DNA of 7,108 nt, taken from assembly GCA_017614185.1 (NCBI GenBank), contig JAGACI010000095.1, forward strand, positions 1 through 7,108, in the 5' to 3' direction. Source of the stretch: Lachnospiraceae bacterium. Lineage in GTDB: Bacteria > Bacillota_A > Clostridia > Lachnospirales > Lachnospiraceae. Positions 6,037 through 7,108 of the stretch are shown in pieces (position 1 is the first letter of the stretch; every line of letters begins with the position of its first letter). The notes beneath the pieces were generated by a model. The model was not told the origin of the DNA, searched no databases, and saw nothing but the letters and a program-made list of their open reading frames with translations. A program made the translations under genes and the position numbers.

Positions 6037-7108
6037 TTACTTTAATGATTCAGCCTGCTTCTCCTGCCAATCAGCATAGAGAGCTACATACTGCTCCTGA
6101 GTCAAAGGCTCTTCAAGAACGTGCATGTATTTATATCTGCCGTCCTGTCCTGTAATCTGCTCGAAAGGATTGGTTCTGGTTACATGGTAGCCATATGTAT
6201 CCTTTGCGTAAGGAATAACGAATGCATGGTTGATTAAGAAGTTCTCAGCCTTAGCAAAAGCATCGTATCTTTCCTGGCTCTTAACTGTTATAGCCTTAGC
6301 TGCATCAAGAAGCTCATAGTACTGAGAAACAAGATCCTGAAGATCTGCGTTGTCAGCAGACTTGGAACCGGTTCTCTCTGTTGTGGGAACGATGTCATCA
6401 TAAAGAACATCACCCATGAAGTTCCAGTTAGCACCGTCAACGAATGCCTTAACCCATGAACAAGGATCGCCTTCGTTTGCACCGTTGTTTAACTTCATGA
6501 AGCCGTACTTACCTGAACGACGAACCTCTGTTAAGAAGCCTGTTGCAGGACCTGCTTCGATAATGCACTCAATGTAATCTGAACCAAGGAGTTCCTCAAG
6601 CTGCTGTTTAACAACCTGAACCTCTTTGTCCCAACCTGTTGTGTTGGGGTTGTAAGGCATGTACAGCTTAACGGGGAATGTAACACCTGCAGCTGTAAGC
6701 TCTTCTACTGCCTTCTCTTTGTACTCTTTAGCCTTATCGGGATCGAAGCTGTTGTTAGGACGATTGGTAATCTCCTTCATATCAGCAAGATCTACGTAGT
6801 CTGTTCCGTTGATTGAACACCATGTTCTGGGTGTTACTGAATTTGTAAGGAACTGATCAGGGTTGTAAGGATCGAGGCAAAGGTATGCTTTACGACGATC
6901 GAGACCCCAGAAGATTGACTGTCTGAAGTTCTCATTGTTGATAGCCTTCATGTAGTTCTCAGGCTCGTACTCTTCATCAAACTGAGGATTGTAGCAGAAT
7001 GAATAGTAGTACATGTATGTTGTATCAGGAAGTCCGGGGATAACGATATCCTTTGTATCGTCTGCAGACATCCACTCGTCGAGGATTTCTGTTCCGATAT
7101 CAGCGTAA
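6037..7108 (-). CDS. oppA: Peptide-binding protein of the ABC importer, SBP family 5, C-terminal part (start outside window)
   Basis: The frame is open from the window edge to TAA at 6039-6037, 356 residues visible. It is the C-terminal half or more of a family 5 extracellular solute-binding protein, normally about 530-650 residues. Visible family features are NENFRQSIFWGLDRRKAYL (an R-x-A-I-x-x-A-I-D-R-like segment), DPDKAKEYKEKAVEELTAAG (the usual lobe-crossing helix), FPVKLYMPYNP followed by VVKQQLEELLG, and a late VIPYAKDTYGYHVTRTNPF segment. The signal peptide and lipobox would be in the missing N-terminus; in Bacillota these proteins are membrane-anchored lipoproteins. An internal Met (codon 7071-7069) is not the start, because coding continues upstream without a ribosome binding site. 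Position directly before oppBCDF indicates it delivers peptides to them. The exact ligand is unknown, and oppA is a context-based symbol. Confidence 0.88.
   Translation of the reverse strand, partial: YADIGTEILDEWMSADDTKDIVIPGLPDTTYMYYYSFCYNPQFDEEYEPENYMKAINNENFRQSIFWGLDRRKAYLCLDPYNPDQFLTNSVTPRTWCSINGTDYVDLADMKEITNRPNNSFDPDKAKEYKEKAVEELTAAGVTFPVKLYMPYNPNTTGWDKEVQVVKQQLEELLGSDYIECIIEAGPATGFLTEVRRSGKYGFMKLNNGANEGDPCSWVKAFVDGANWNFMGDVLYDDIVPTTERTGSKSADNADLQDLVSQYYELLDAAKAITVKSQERYDAFAKAENFLINHAFVIPYAKDTYGYHVTRTNPFEQITGQDGRYKYMHVLEEPLTQEQYVALYADWQEKQAESLK

Noticed and set aside
7069..7071. Met as the start of the binding protein
   Set aside because: The reading frame continues to the window edge with family-like sequence, there is no ribosome binding site, and the remaining 344 residues are far too short for a complete family 5 binding protein with a signal peptide.
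1..7108. CRISPR, tRNA, rRNA, insertion sequence, toxin-antitoxin or phage-defence content
   Set aside because: No direct-repeat arrays, RNA gene signatures, transposase motifs or defence-type domains were seen on either strand. All genes are explained by transport and regulation.

Overview
The window reads as an ordinary chromosomal segment from a Gram-positive anaerobe of the Bacillota, most likely a clostridial relative such as a Lachnospiraceae-type gut or rumen bacterium. The grounds are strong AGGAGG-type ribosome binding sites, a sigma-A-type TATAAT promoter, intermediate-to-low G+C, and transport proteins that resemble the streptococcal/clostridial Ami/Opp branch. That placement is an inference from sequence style and remembered family members; no search was run. 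All eight genes lie on the minus strand, so transcription runs from high to low coordinates.

Positions 7108 to 1922 hold an oligopeptide ABC importer in transcription order: an extracytoplasmic solute-binding protein (5' end outside the window), two permeases (OppB-like, OppC-like) and two ATPases (OppD-like, OppF-like). The last four are packed with a 1-bp overlap, a 12-bp gap and an 8-bp overlap, so they form one transcription unit. A 15-bp stem-loop lies between the binding-protein gene and the first permease gene. It probably acts as a partial terminator or mRNA stabiliser, giving more binding protein than membrane complex. The binding protein captures peptides outside the cell, the permeases form the channel, and the two ATPases drive import.

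Positions 1868 to 1311 hold a TetR-family regulator. It has its own convincing promoter, whose -35 element overlaps the oppF stop codon, and it is closed by a clear intrinsic terminator (1267-1297).

Positions 1266 to 1 hold a second small operon: a six-helix DUF308/HdeD-like membrane protein, then an MMPL/RND-type transporter that starts inside its stop codon (ATGA overlap) and runs off the window edge. A candidate promoter precedes this operon, and its -35/-10 spacer is filled by an inverted repeat that could be an operator for the adjacent TetR protein.

There are no RNA genes, mobile elements, CRISPR arrays or phage genes, and no gene-free stretch exceeds 300 bases. I do not see a clearly undescribed system. 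The most interesting points are the regulatory DNA around the TetR gene, the coupled DUF308-MMPL pair, and the loss of the usual four-cysteine motif in OppD.
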